Shown: piece after piece, positions 22,620 through 34,168 of the stretch
Position numbering within the stretch: the first letter of the stretch is position 1
How the letters are laid out: each line of letters starts with the position of its first letter
Origin: Blumeriella jaapii
Taxonomy: Eukaryota > Ascomycota > Leotiomycetes > Helotiales > Drepanopezizaceae
DNA length: 64,000 bases
Assembly (NCBI GenBank): GCA_009599575.1
Contig: VWND01000084.1
Coordinates: forward strand, 310,001-374,000
Direction of reading: 5' to 3'
Notes under the pieces: model-generated
Databases searched by the model: none
What the model saw: the letters and a program-made list of their open reading frames with translations, nothing else
What the model was told of the DNA's origin: nothing
Made by a program: the position numbers and the translations under genes

Positions 22620-24430
22620 GTTGCTAAACCTGGCAAGCTTATTTTTAATCTATTTTAAAACGGAATTATTATACGCAATTTTTCCGAGTTTAAGCAAGCA
22701 TATAATGCCGCTATCCCGGATTAATAAGCAGCTTTCGTAAAAATATTTATAAAGCAATTCGATATAATAATTAAAAACGTTAACGAATTTTTATTCGATT
22801 ACGAAAGTTTCGTTAAAACTGAATTCGTTCGCAAAAGCTTTAATTACGATAAATTTCTGCTGAACTACGATAACGCTTTAAAAGCCTTCGCCGGAGCAAA
22901 AAAAGCTCGAAATAATAAGAAAAAAATAATAAACCGAATTTTGCGCTTTTTGTTAAATCAACGAAAAAAGAATATTTAAAAATACGTTTTTAGCAAAATC
23001 ACCGGTGTTATTTTATTTCGGCATTTCGCTCGCTTTTTCGAGATTATTATTTTTACGAAAAAAAAAGTCTGGATATTAAACGCCTATATTTTTAAAGCGC
23101 AAGCTTTAAAAATTAATAATTTAAAAGCCCGCAGGTTTACAGGCCTTTTTACAGCTATTTGCAAACTGGTCGACGACGCTATATAATCGCTAAAAAAAGT
23201 TTTAATCGGCTGCGAGATTTTAAATCTGATCTTTTTTCAAAGCAAAAAACTAAGCGTCGCTAAATGCGGCATTTTTATACCGAACGAAAAAAACGACGCT
23301 ATTCCGACGTTTTAAATTTACGACGACGAAAGAAACGAAAAAGCTAATATTATTTTCGTTTAATTCGAAAAGATATACGCAGTAGCAATTAATATTTCTA
23401 AGATAGCCAAAACAATTCGGCGATTTTTATTTCCAATTATCGAAAACGAATCCGAAAACGAAATCAAAAGCGTAATAATAAACAATCGCTTATTCGAATA
23501 TAAAAAACCTATTGTATTTATGAAAACAATTCCGGAAAAAATAAAAATAAAAAACGTAAAAAAACGCGCCGATATTTTCGAAATCTTTTTTATTCGAAAA
23601 AGAAAACTATTTACGTCGTCAGCAAGAAAAATACCGCGAATAAAAATAGCCGGAAATCAACGCCGAACTATAGGCTTTAAGCTAATTAATAAAAAACGCG
23701 ACGACTTTACAAAATCGGATTTAAAAAACGCCGGCATTCCGAAAAAAAAAAATTCAAACGATTTTAAATTTAATTTTTCGAAATTAAATATATAAATATT
23801 AAAAACGCTTGCTGCGTTTAAAAACGTCGAACCGCTAATATTTCAGATTCTGATAAAAGCATTTAAAATTTCGACTATTATACGACTCGACCAAAAAAGC
23901 TTGGAAAAAAATATCGAAATTATCGCGAAAGAAATTATACAAAAAATATAAAATCAAATTATTTTATTTAAAACTTTCGCTTTCGACGACAAAACGATTT
24001 AAAAATTTTATTTCGACACTTTTATATAAAAATCAAATAAATCCGTCAGCTTTTTCCTTTTTGCTTCGAACGAAAACTGAACTAAGTTTTTTTCGGAAAA
24101 TTGCAAATATAATACGCCGGAACAAATAAAAAAAACTTTTGAAAACGATAATCCGTTTTTATTCGAACTTTTCTTCGCTAAAAAACTTCGATTTTTTAAT
24201 TTCGTTTTTACGAATAACGTTAACGCTAAAAAAAACGGCAAATTTTGCTATTTTTACGTACGTTATTACGCGGCGTATTGCAATTTAATTACAAAAAAAG
24301 TTGATATTATCGGCTTCGCTGGTCGATTCGCTGCTATCAGAAATTCGAATTACGACGTGTTTAAAATTAATTTTAATAATTAATTTATATTTCGACGAAA
24401 AACTGCGAAAATTATTAAACACGTGCTAAA
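22620..24430 (+). pseudogene. Gypsy-2A accessory frame x, unknown protein
   Basis: Downstream of integrase one reading frame carries protein-like sequence for about 600 codons with scattered RIP-type stops. Readable parts are FSEFKQAYNAAIPD, NVNEFLFDYESFVKTEFVRK, ALKAFAGAKKARNNKKKI, the stop-free 23,520-23,795 (NVKKRADIFEIFFIRKRK) and YVRYYAAYCNLITKKVDIIG. The same frame, with the same order, is in Gypsy-2B, including the 42,502-42,828 open part. I recognise no family. The Lys/Arg-rich middle suggests nucleic-acid binding, which is only a guess. Confidence 0.7.
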
Positions 24431-25740
24431 GCTTATTTAAGATACGCAAACTTTAAAACAGATCCCAAAGCATTTAGCGCGATTATAAAGCTCGATTGAA
24501 ACGTAGAAAAATGGAAGCAACGAATATTTTTAAAAGCCGACTTTTTTAGCTTTTCGACCGAAAATATATTTTAAAATCTATCTGAACTAAGCTGCGAATT
24601 CGTTAATTACGTAGGATTTCACAACGGAAAAAACAAGCTACTGCTGCATTTTATAAAAGAAAAAGTAGCTATATATAAGTATTATTTCCGATTGGTTAAA
24701 ACCCAAAAAGCGCTTACAGCTTTCTTCGCCAATATGTTTTACAGTTTTATTTAATAAGCTTTCAGAATGCACCCCGGCCTTTATTTTGCTGTTCTGATTA
24801 CCCGGAACCCTGGAGACTACCGCCTCGTAGCATATTTTGACGTCCCGATCGCCCCAGATCTCGCTGGCCCCGACCGTATTACAGTCACAAAGTTCGATAT
24901 CGCCGATCCTTAGGAGAAGGAAAGGATCGAAGACCCTACCGACGCCAAGCTGATTAAAACCACCCAGAAAGGCCCAGCTTTCTCGTACTTTAGCGCGTCT
25001 AAAGCAGTGGCCTCGGCTATTTTATCGGACTACGAGACCGAAAGCTACGAAATAGAAAATAAAATAACTTTTGTCAGCTTTTCGATTAAGCAAAAGGTTT
25101 TTGTTAGATTTAAAACCCAAGAAATCGACGGCGCGATGCTAATCTGCTCGAATAATTATACGACGCAAAAATACAGAAACTATTTCGAAAACGACAATCC
25201 GATAGGCAATCTGATATTGTTTATATTGCGGCGAAAGTAATCACAGCATTTTCGGTGATTTCGATTGCAAACGATTATTTCCGAATTATTCCGTGGAATA
25301 ATTTCTTTTACAGGCTTCGGAGCCTTTTCAGAAGTATTCGTCGGTAAACAATCGTGGTCCGATTCATTAGTTTTACGCGAAGCAAAAGCGTTAATCGGTT
25401 TTAATTATAACGAATTAATCGATTATTTCTACGATTTCAATACAAAACTTTTTAGCGCTTTTTGCAAAGCGTAAAACCACGTTCAGAAGCTGGAATTTAT
25501 TATTTACGCAGAAAAGTCGTAAAAAGCATTCGTGGCGGCGACATCTGATAATATCATCGACGAAAAGGCTATCAAAACGTTCGTAAATCTAAACGATACC
25601 TCGATTGATATTTTATCGAATTATTTTTTAAAAAAGTAAGATAAACAAGATAATTTAAACAATAAGCGAAACGCTATTCTTTCGCAGAAGCCAATAGCAA
25701 AAAGGCTAAAAACGGGTTAGAAGACTAAAAAAGCGTGGGG
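24431..25740 (+). pseudogene. Gypsy-2A accessory frame y, unknown protein
   Basis: Coding character passes to the -1 frame near 24,430 and stays there to about 25,740. Readable parts: DPKAFSAIIKLD, ELSCEFVNYVGFHNGKNK, MHPGLYFAVLITRNPGDYRL, VAYFDVPIAPDLAGPDRITV, then 25,007-25,240 and GIISFTGFGAFSEVFVGKQS. In Gypsy-2B the two frames have the same -1 relation. The two may be separate ORFs or one product made by frameshifting. About 24,765-25,025 retains normal base composition, and 81 nt present in Gypsy-2B are missing after 24,944. Family unknown. Confidence 0.7.
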
Positions 25741-25865
25741 CTAAAGAATTCGGTTTTTTGGTTGATTGGTTTTTAAATTATATAAGATAGACTAAATTGC
25801 ATTTATTAGAGTTATGTTTTTTTGGTCGTAGTCAGGAACGATTACGTATATTGTTTAGAACAAAA

Positions 25866-26132
25866 TGTAAAACGGTAATACTTTGTATTAATAAGAATTA
25901 ATAGTTTTAGCTATAGTCGAGGCATGGACCCTTCCGAGACTCTCTGCCACTAACTACTTTTAACAGGTATAAAAGCAAGGCACCCCTTTAGATAGTATCA
26001 TAGGTACGCAGTCCAATTCATACTTTTATTTATTTTTTTTTTCCTTTCTTTAGTTTTTTCTAGGGATTCCCTAGATTATCTTACCCACCGACATGTGGCC
26101 GTATCAGTCTGGTTTTCCTATCTACTTTTACA
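25866..26132 (+). repeat. 3' LTR of Gypsy-2A
   Basis: Begins TGTAAAACGG and ends CTTTTACA. Its right (outer) half is well preserved; its left (inner) half is mutated, the mirror image of the 5' LTR. Confidence 0.9.
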
Positions 26133-26136
26133 ACGA

Positions 26137-26500
26137 TAAGACATAATTACCATTTTTTTTATTAAAGCGGAGCTATTTGCTTATATAGCGACCGTAAAAA
26201 AAATAATAGTATTTCAACGTTTTTTCAAAAAGCTTCGACTCGACGTTGTTTTTAAATAAAACGTATATTGCGACAATTAGCAAACGATTAAACTAATCGT
26301 AAAAAATAAAAAAAGAATTTTTACGAAGCTTCGCTACGTCGATATAAGCAATATATAGATTCGCTAAAAGTATTAAAATAAAAAGTTTAAAATTATATAT
26401 TTTTTAACAAATAAAATGCACGCAAACGGTTTTATTAAAAATCTGATTCGATAAAAATACGAAAGTTTCGTTAAACTTTTTAATTTACGAGATTTTCGGA
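26137..26500 (+). pseudogene. Second half of copia RNase H
   Basis: It resumes the frame broken at 14,915. FIKAELFAYIATVKKI matches the S-S-T-E-A-E-L block of copia RNase H, followed by KLRYVDISNI and TNKMHANGFIKNLI, the usual C-terminal segments. Confidence 0.85.
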
Positions 26501-28094
26501 GCTTTGTCGAAAAGCTCGACTAATCGAGCTGAAAAGCTTGCATTTTGCAAGCGTATATTTATTTAAATAAACTTTTATTAAAACTTAAAATATAATAAAA
26601 ACTATTTTTTAAGCAAATCCAGAAACTTAAAAACCAGACCGTTTAACTTTGCAAAAGGTTAAAAATATAACCCGCCAAAATAATAATCCGCGTTCGACGC
26701 TTCGCGACAATTAAACCTGGGATAAATCCTTCGATAGCTTTTTTAAGAATAGCTGCCGCCGGCTATGCAGCCGGAATATTTCTTTTTTTTTGCGAAGCTT
26801 TATCAGGCTGAAGACTAAAAACGTTCGGCAAAAAGGTCGCCGCGAAATTTTTTTTTGGACTTTTAAAAACGGAAGCATTTTTTGGTGGGTCGTGGCCAGA
26901 TCTTATCCCGCTAATACGTAAAGCAAAAGTAAAAGTTTTTATTCGAGAAGCAAAAGCAGAAGTTTGAGAAATTTTACGAGCCGCGGCGAGCTTCGCGTTA
27001 ATAATACGCTTTGTGTTTATTAGTTTTGCTTTTGAATTACGATCGATTTGAAAACTTATTTTTTTGCATTTTTAAAGCCGTTTTAATCGTAAAATAAAAA
27101 ATAACCGTTATATCCTAGGAATCGATTAGCAGAAACGATAAAGTTTTTCGATAAAACTGACCGTTTTAATAATTTTATTAATCCGAGTTTTAAAAACGAA
27201 AAACTACGCAATTAAAACGTTCGCGTCGACCGGAATATACGACGTGCTAATTACGTAGCATCGATAATAACGAGTTTTAATTAAATTCGATAAGCAGTCG
27301 TAGTTTAGGTTTTTAATTGCTTTGCGAATAATATAGGTTATATAAGAAATAAAATTGGAAAGCTTAAAAATAGCAGGCTTTCTGGCTTTAATACGAGCGC
27401 GTTTTGAAAAACGATTATCGTTGTTATTTTTATTTCCAGTTTTTTCGCTTTGGTAACTTCCGGCCGCTTTTTTTTTAGAAGCGCTAATATTTTGCTTTTT
27501 TTTTCCGGGAGTGCTATCAGAACCGAAATTATCGCTAATAGCTTTTTTACCGCCAGCAGCGTTTTTTTCATTTTTAGGCGCTATATCGGCATTTTCGAGG
27601 CCAGGCAAGTATGGATTTTCGAAAAAACCGTTTAAAAACGAAATATCGAAAGAATCGCTTTTTTCGAAAAGGTCGAAAAAAAAAAAAAACGAATTGGCCG
27701 AAAAAATCGATTAATTGCGTAAAATGAATTTCGTAAAACTTCGATTACGCAAACGCCGAAAATTAAAAGTCCGAAAAGCTAGGCCAATTGGTCGCGTAAA
27801 GCTACGCGGACGATCTTTTTTGGATATGGAAAAAATTATATCGATGTTTTTAATTAAAATAGTAAAGCCTGAATTTATTAAAAAACTGGTGGGGAAATAA
27901 AAAAGTTAAGGTTTTCAAAAGCGACGAAACGTTTATTTAAGCTGGATTGGTTTTATTTACGCTTCGCAACGATAAAAAATATACAAATTATATAAATGTT
28001 GCAATATCGCGTTACGGCCGCATTCGGACGACAAAAGGACTTTTCCGCGTTTTAAAAGTAGCTGATCGCTTGGTTAGCAATTAGCTAAAGGGTA
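26501..28094. other. Copia 3' extra region with an antisense open frame
   Basis: About 1.6 kb lie between the end of RNase H and the 3' LTR, more than a copia element needs. On the minus strand a 134-codon frame (27,608-27,204) starts MPGLENADIAPKNEKNAAGG and is rich in Lys, Ser, Asn and Gly. On the plus strand, frames 27,511-27,714 and 27,715-27,900 are also open. I cannot tell which strand, if any, was coding. The minus frame has the more protein-like composition. No family is recognised. Confidence 0.4.
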
Positions 28095-28396
28095 TGTTGT
28101 GTTATATTTATATTTTTTTATTTTTTTTTATTTTTTTTATTTCAGATTTATTTTTTTTGTACGCTTTTAATAGTTAAATGTTTCTAAAACTCGGAAAGGC
28201 TCGTAGTTACGTAATAACGAGCCTTTTCGGAAATTAGTTTTTCCGAGCGATTGACTAAGCGAGCCCGAATCTTCCGTTTTCTGCGGAGAGCTCGCTAGTC
28301 AGATTTAGAATAATACAAGTAACATTTTATTGCATATAATTCATCCGTCCCAGCCTCCGGTGAGGGTTCCTACCGACTATTCGGCTATACACGACA
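28095..28396 (+). repeat. 3' LTR of the copia element
   Basis: 302 bp. The inner (left) part has collapsed to T-runs where the 5' LTR keeps C; the outer (right) part is better preserved than in the 5' LTR. Confidence 0.9.
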
Positions 28397-28401
28397 AGCG
28401 T

Positions 28402-29300
28402 TTAGTTGAAACTTTTGCAAAATCAACTGAAAAAAGCGCAAAAGCGTAAACGACAACTTTTGGAAATTATGCGACTGCGATAGATTTTTTAATTAAAGCG
28501 TTTAATAGAATTTATCGAACGTACTTCTGCCAGTCGCGAATTTGCTGCTCTATCTTTTCGCAACGTTTTATTTTAATTAATAAACGCTGCAAATCAATTT
28601 CCACGCTTTTCGCGAACTTTTTTTGAATTTTTTTATAACGGCCAAAACTTTAACGCGCTTTTTGAACGTTATAATTCTTATTTATCTGTTGATTTTCGAT
28701 TAGCTCGTATAAAACGCGTTTCGAATTTTAAGTTTAAGCTAAATAATAATAAAAATTATAAAGCACGCTATTAAAAAATTAAAATTTTCGACAATTTCGA
28801 ATTTTACTACGATTATTTCGCTAGCGATCGATTTCGCAAAAATTATATATTCGATTAAACCGAAAGCGTAGTAAAAGAGTTTCTGACCCCGCGTATTTTA
28901 AACCGTTTCGATTTTATATTTTTCGAAAAATTAATAAAAAAAGTCGCCGATTTTCTAGCCGATTTTTTAAACGTTTAAAAAGCGGAAAACGAATTTAAAA
29001 TGCTTGTAATAAATATATACGACGACTTTTGGCGTTTTTATCTGCGATTTTTTATTTTCGCAGCGAACGCTTAAATACGAACCGATAAACAGCTTCGAAA
29101 CGCTTTCCGCGATAAAATACTAAAGCGTTTACGAAAAAAGCTGTATTTGAAATAAGCGCGTACAACGATTTTTAAAAATTAGCTTACCGCCGTCCGACAA
29201 AAAAAACAAAATTAATTGGCTAAACGAATTTTATACGCGAATCGCTTTTTAATTAAATTTATTATTTATTAAAATAATAAATTCTTAATTAAAGCGTATT
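28402..29300 (+). pseudogene. Gypsy-1A Gag
   Basis: Resumes after the copia insertion. A gypsy Gag pattern is readable: IKIFDNFEFYYDYFASDRFR, then ENEFKMLVINIYDDFWRFYL and QLRNAFRDKILKRLRKKLYL (about 28,780-29,150). Stops replace former Gln codons. Confidence 0.7.
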
Positions 29301-30700
29301 ACGAGTCAAATCGTACGTACGAAAGTCGTTCTAGTGTTTTATAAGCTTTTTTTCAGCCTTTTGCTACTTTTTTTTTTTCCACGCCAAAACGCGCTTTTTT
29401 TGGCGTTTTTTTTTTTTTTTCGATCGGACCAACGACAACGCTCGTTTTTTATTTTATATTAAAAAATTCAGAAAAGCTAATTTACACGACTTTTTACGAG
29501 CCGACTTTCGATTTTATTTAAAAGCTTTTCCAAGCTGATAAATATAAACGAGGTCGAACCGGCCGAAGATTCGCTTTTTAATAATAATAATAAAAACGAA
29601 AACTTTTTTTTAAACGATTTTCAAAACGTATATAAAAAAGTTAAAGTTTTCGCCAGTCGAGAAAACGCCTAAGCCTAAGCAAAGCTTTTTTTTTAAGCGT
29701 ATTACGCGATATACGTTATTTTAACGTTCGAAAGCTTTTTAATAGCGATTTATTAACAATTTCCGTTATATTTATTAAAAATAACTTTTCGTACAAAATA
29801 AAAGCGCTCGCCGATTTTAAAGCGAACGGTTATGCGTTGATCGATTCGGCGCTGATTAAATCCTTTTTTTTTTTTTTAAAACTTTTGATTTAACTTTTCT
29901 CGGTTTTTTTTTTTATAAAAAAGTATAATAAAGCTCGTAGCTATTTAATTATATATTTTACGCTTTTCAATTTTATTATTAACAACCGAATACAATCGTT
30001 TATTTTTTTTTTGATTATTAACTTCGGAAATTATAATATGATTCTAAGAAAAGCTTGGTTGGCCGAACACCGAGTTTTACTAAACTGTAATAAACGCAAG
30101 TTTTATTAGCCGAAATCTTACCTTTTTACAGCCTTTTACGCTCGTTGTATTAAAATCTTTTATTTGCATTTTCGAAAAATTCAATTTCGCTATTAAAACG
30201 ACGCTGTAAAACGTAACAAAAATCTTAATTAATTATAGCAAATCTACGACGCTATGCGAAGCGCGAAAAGGTCGAATTTCATTCGCGGTGCCAATTTCGA
30301 TAGCGACGCTAATAAAATAATATAAGAAATCATACCATTATTTTTTTAAGCTAACGATTCTTTTTCTATTATTTTTTCTTTTTTTTTTTCTTTTCTTTTT
30401 TCGTTAAAACAGTTTCCTCGTTTTACGAAAAACAATTATATTAAAAACCGAAAAAAAGCCTTCGTTGCGATAGCCTTTCAGCTTAATATAATCGATAGTT
30501 TAAACAAACCACTTTTTGAATTTCCCAAACGATCAGTTCGAAAACGAATCTTTTAATTTACTGCTTATTCAATTTCCATTTGCTAAATTATTGCATACGC
30601 TTTAAACTAATCTTCAGAAAAAAAGCAGTTAAAGTGTTTTCAACTTTTTTATACGAAATCGACAGAATACTAAACGACCTCACGTATAATATTTTTTTTA
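29301..30700 (+). pseudogene. Gypsy-1A protease region
   Basis: The retropepsin block reads ALADFKANGYALIDSALIK (about 29,810-29,866); the catalytic D-S-G has been lost. It is followed by FLIINFGNYNMILRKAWLAE (about 30,010-30,070), matching the hydrophobic-Gly motif of the family. T-rich linker reaches about 30,700 and includes one copy of the shared motif attcgcggtgcc at 30,281. Confidence 0.75.
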
Positions 30701-32220
30701 AAATTTAATTTTATAATTTTTTCGAACGTTTTAAAACTAACGAAATATCGATTTCGACCTTTTTAACCAGTTTAGCAAAGCTAACTTCGAATAAATCCTT
30801 TTTCGAATCTTTTTTCCCGGAGTATAAAAACTTCGAATACGTGTTTTTTAAAGCCGCCAGCAACGAGCTAGCCTTTTACCGGCCCTACGACTATAAAATC
30901 GAGCTTATTATAAATAAAAAAAAGCTGAAATATACTTTTTTATATAAAATATCGATTTCAAAGCTCGAAATTATTAAAATTTATTTGTAAAATAATTTTA
31001 ACAAAAGCTTTATCGAATCTTCTACCGTTTTTTTCGCTGTTTTAATGTTTTTCGCTAAAAAACCCGACGGTTTATTACGTTTTTGTATCGATTATCGAGC
31101 TTTTAATAACGTTATTCGTAAAAATCGCTACTTTTTTTTTTTATTAATAAGATTTTTGCTCGTTTTTCGAAAGCACGAATTTTTACGAAATTCGATATTC
31201 GTTAAGCTTTTTATAAAATTCGAATAAACTCCGCGAATAAAAAACTAACGACGTTTCGTACGCGTTACGGCGCTTATAAATGCAAAATGCTACTTTTTGG
31301 TTTTATTAATAAATCCGCAATTTATCAACGCTATATAAACGACGTTTTTTTCGATTATTTAAACGATTTTTGTATTATATACCTGGATAATATTTTTATT
31401 TATTCGTCCGACTTTTTAAAATACGTTATATACGTTCGTAAAATGCTTTAAAAGCTCGTTAACGCTGAATTACAAGCCGATATTCGAAAATCTAAATTCA
31501 ATATTATTCGGACCCGTTACTTAGGTTTTATTATTTTAATTAAAAGCTTAAAAATAAACCCAGAAAAGATTTTCGTAATCGCTTATTAAAAGCCTTTTAT
31601 TATTATAAAAAATATATAAAACTTTTTTGGTTTTTATAATTTCTACCGACGTTTTATTCGAAATTACGATATAATTGCAAAACTTTTAATTTATTTAACC
31701 AAAGCTAACGTTTTTTACAATTTTATTTTTAAATATCAGAAAAGTTTCGACTTTTTTATATTAGCTTTTATTATTGCACCAGTTTTATAATATTATAAGT
31801 AAAACCTTTTTTGCATATTGGAAACTAACGCTTCCGACGGCGTAATAGCTTTTATGCTTTCCTAATTTTATAATAACGATTAGCTTCTAGTCGCCTATTT
31901 TAACAAAACTATAGCTTTCGCAAAGCTAAACTACGTCGTATACGATAAAAAAATGCTCGTAATCGTAAGATTTCTAAGCAACTTTCGTATTAAACTGGCT
32001 AGTTTAATTTATTAAATTAAAATAATTATTAATTATAAAGCTTTGGAATATTTTATAATTTTTAAACTTTTAAACGTTCGATAAACACGCTGAGCCGAGC
32101 TTCTCGCCGATTATAACTTTTTTATTACGTACAAATCAAATAAACACAATTTTTTGGCTGACGTATTAATACGTCGTACGAACGAATTCGACCGTTAAAA
32201 CTTTTTTAAACATATTCAAC
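30701..32220 (+). pseudogene. Gypsy-1A reverse transcriptase and RNase H
   Basis: RT begins with EYKNFEYVFFKAASNELAF and YRPYDYKIELI, the classic start of chromovirus RT, then FFAKKPDGLLRFCIDYRAFN (31,045-31,110). YLDD has become YLDN at about 31,380-31,391. RNase H follows to about 32,220 (segments around 31,800-32,150). Many Trp and Gln codons are now stops. Confidence 0.85.
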
Positions 32221-33640
32221 GCTTGCAAATCCTTTTCCGAACAGATCAGATCGATCACCGCCTTTTGACTGAAAAACTTCGACCTTTTACGGCCTTCGAA
32301 ACAGTTGTTTTTATCGTTGAAATAGCTGATTTTTTTTTCGCATTCCGTGTCGTTAACCAGCTTTTCTACGCTAATCGCATAGCTAGCAGCTTAATAACTC
32401 TTCGAAAAAAAGCTATACGAAACGCTACGAAAAAAAACGACGCTAATAATACTTCGTATATATTTAAACGCGATTTGCTGTTATATTACGGTCGTTTAAT
32501 AATATTAAACGTCGATTATTTTCGTTTGGCTTTTATACGAAAAATGCACGACCAGATTTCCACCGCTTATTTTAGCGCTCGCAAAATTACGCAATTGCTT
32601 TCGGACTAATATTATTAGCGAAGTATAACAGCCTTTGTAAAATAATACTGTCGCAACTGCTACGCTTATCGAAAAAGTTTTATTTCAAAAAATAAGCGCC
32701 CCGGCTTTTTTCAGCTTTTTTTTATTTTTGACCATTTTTGGAAGCACGTTATAATAGATTTTTACAATTTTAATAAAAACAAATACGATTACGACAATAT
32801 ATTCGTAGTAATAAATCGCTTTTTTAAATAAGCTATTTCGATTTTTTGCCATAAGAATATCGACGTTCGAAACTTCGTTAAATTGTATATATTTCACGTA
32901 TATAAGTATTTTGGCCTTTTAAAAAGTATTATTAACGATCGTAGCTTTTAATATTAGTCTATTTTTTGATTTGAATTAAATAAAATACTCGGTACGCAAC
33001 TGAAACTTTCGACAGCCGCTTATTCCGAAACCGATAGTCAAACCGAAATTTACAATTAATATTTATAAAAACGCTTTCGACCTTTCGTAAACTTTTATTA
33101 AAACGATTAAAACGAATTTTTTTTAATAATAGATTTCGTTTAAATAATTTTTTTTACGAAAGTCTAAATAGCTTTTCATCTTTTGAAATTGTACACGGTT
33201 ATATTTCTTATATTAATTAAAATTGAAAGTTCGATATTTTTCTTTCTTCCAATCTTTTACATAAGCTAAACGCAGACGAAGCTCGTGCGTACGCTCGTCG
33301 CTATTACGACGCTTGGAATTTCGCTAAATCGCATTTCTAATAAGCCTACGACAAAATAAAAAAAAATGCGAATAAATTTCGCCGCGCGATCGATTTTAAC
33401 GTTAGCGATTACGTATGGCTCGATATGCGTCCATTTCCGATTTTCCGGCCTTTTCGCAAGCTCGATAATTCTATAAACGGCCTTTTTAAAATTGTAGCCA
33501 AAATTTTCGACAACGTTTTCAAGCTAAACCTTTTTAGTATTATAAACGTACACCCAGTTTTTTACGCTAATCGATTGCGTAAAGCAGTTAACGACGCGCT
33601 TTCAGATCAGATTAATCTAGCTTTAAATTTATTAATATAA
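32221..33640 (+). pseudogene. Gypsy-1A integrase
   Basis: A stop-free segment at 32,223-32,609 includes YFRLAFIRKMHDQISTAYFS, the His part of the HHCC zinc domain. The core follows: IDFYNFNKNKYDYDNIFVVI, the second Asp in IINDRSF (about 32,930) and QLKLSTAAYSETDSQTEIYN with the catalytic Glu (about 33,000-33,055). The C-terminal part 33,425-33,640 reads FSIINVHPVFYANRLRKAV. Confidence 0.85.
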
Positions 33641-33901
33641 TTAATAAGCTTAAATACAAAATCGAAAAATTAATCGCTTATCGAATGCAGCGGAAAACCT
33701 TTTAATACAAAGCTTTTTAAATAAGCTTAAATAAAAATCTCACGTGGTACCTCGCGTCTGATTTTATATACGCTTTTTTAAAAATGCGCGATTTTTATTT
33801 GGCGCATAAAAAGCTTTTCGGTTCTCCTGCGAAACTTGTAAATTGACTAAAGGCGTATTCCGAAAATTTGGACTCGTACGATCATTTGGATAACGACGTA
33901 T
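33641..33901 (+). pseudogene. Chromodomain at the end of Gypsy-1A Pol
   Basis: After a degraded Y-x-V-E-x-I-L-like start (KYKIEKLIAYRMQRK), the frame reads TWYLASDFIYAFLKMRDFYL (about 33,738-33,798), the W-x-P-A-x-x block with helix typical of fungal chromovirus chromodomains. The line ends with YDHLDNDV at the Gypsy-2B target site and continues for a few codons at 45,198. Chromodomains of such integrases bind methylated histone H3 tails and steer insertion to heterochromatin. Confidence 0.75.
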
Positions 33902-34168
33902 TATAAAACGGTGATACCTTGTATTAATAGGAGTTGGTAGTTTTAGTTATGGTCGAGGCATAAACCCTTCCGAGACCCTTTGCCACTGACTATCTTTAAC
34001 AAATATAAGAGCAAAACATTTCTTTAGATAATATTATAGGTACGCAGTCCAATTTATATTTTTATTTATTTTTTTTTTTTTTTTTTCAGTTTTTTTTAGG
34101 GATTTCCTAGATTATTTTATTTACCGATATATGGCCGTATCAGTCTGGTTTTTCTATTTATTTTTATA
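33902..34168 (+). repeat. 5' LTR of Gypsy-2B
   Basis: Same 267-bp length as the other three Gypsy-2 LTRs. Followed by the same candidate primer binding sequence at 34,169. Confidence 0.9.

Larger units (their letters stand above)
14916..26132 (+). mobile_element. Gypsy-2A, 11.2-kb Ty3/gypsy retrotransposon with 3' accessory region
   Basis: LTRs of 267 bp at 14,916-15,182 and 25,866-26,132; target duplication ACGA. Order: Gag, protease, RT, RNase H, integrase, then about 3.1 kb of extra coding sequence before the 3' LTR. It is the innermost and therefore youngest layer in its stack (LINE > Gypsy-1A > copia > Gypsy-2A). It is visibly less mutated than Gypsy-2B, yet still full of stops. Confidence 0.9.
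8960..28396 (+). mobile_element. Ty1/copia retrotransposon, interrupted by Gypsy-2A
   Basis: LTRs of 302 bp at 8,960-9,261 and 28,095-28,396, starting TGTTGTG and ending ACGACA. Target duplication AGCGT at 8,955-8,959 and 28,397-28,401. Without Gypsy-2A it is 8,216 nt (8,960-14,915 plus 26,137-28,396). Domain order Gag, integrase, RT, RNase H identifies Ty1/copia. The RNase H frame is split by Gypsy-2A at ACGA (14,912-14,915 and 26,133-26,136) and reads through in the same frame when rejoined. Inactivated by RIP. Confidence 0.9.
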
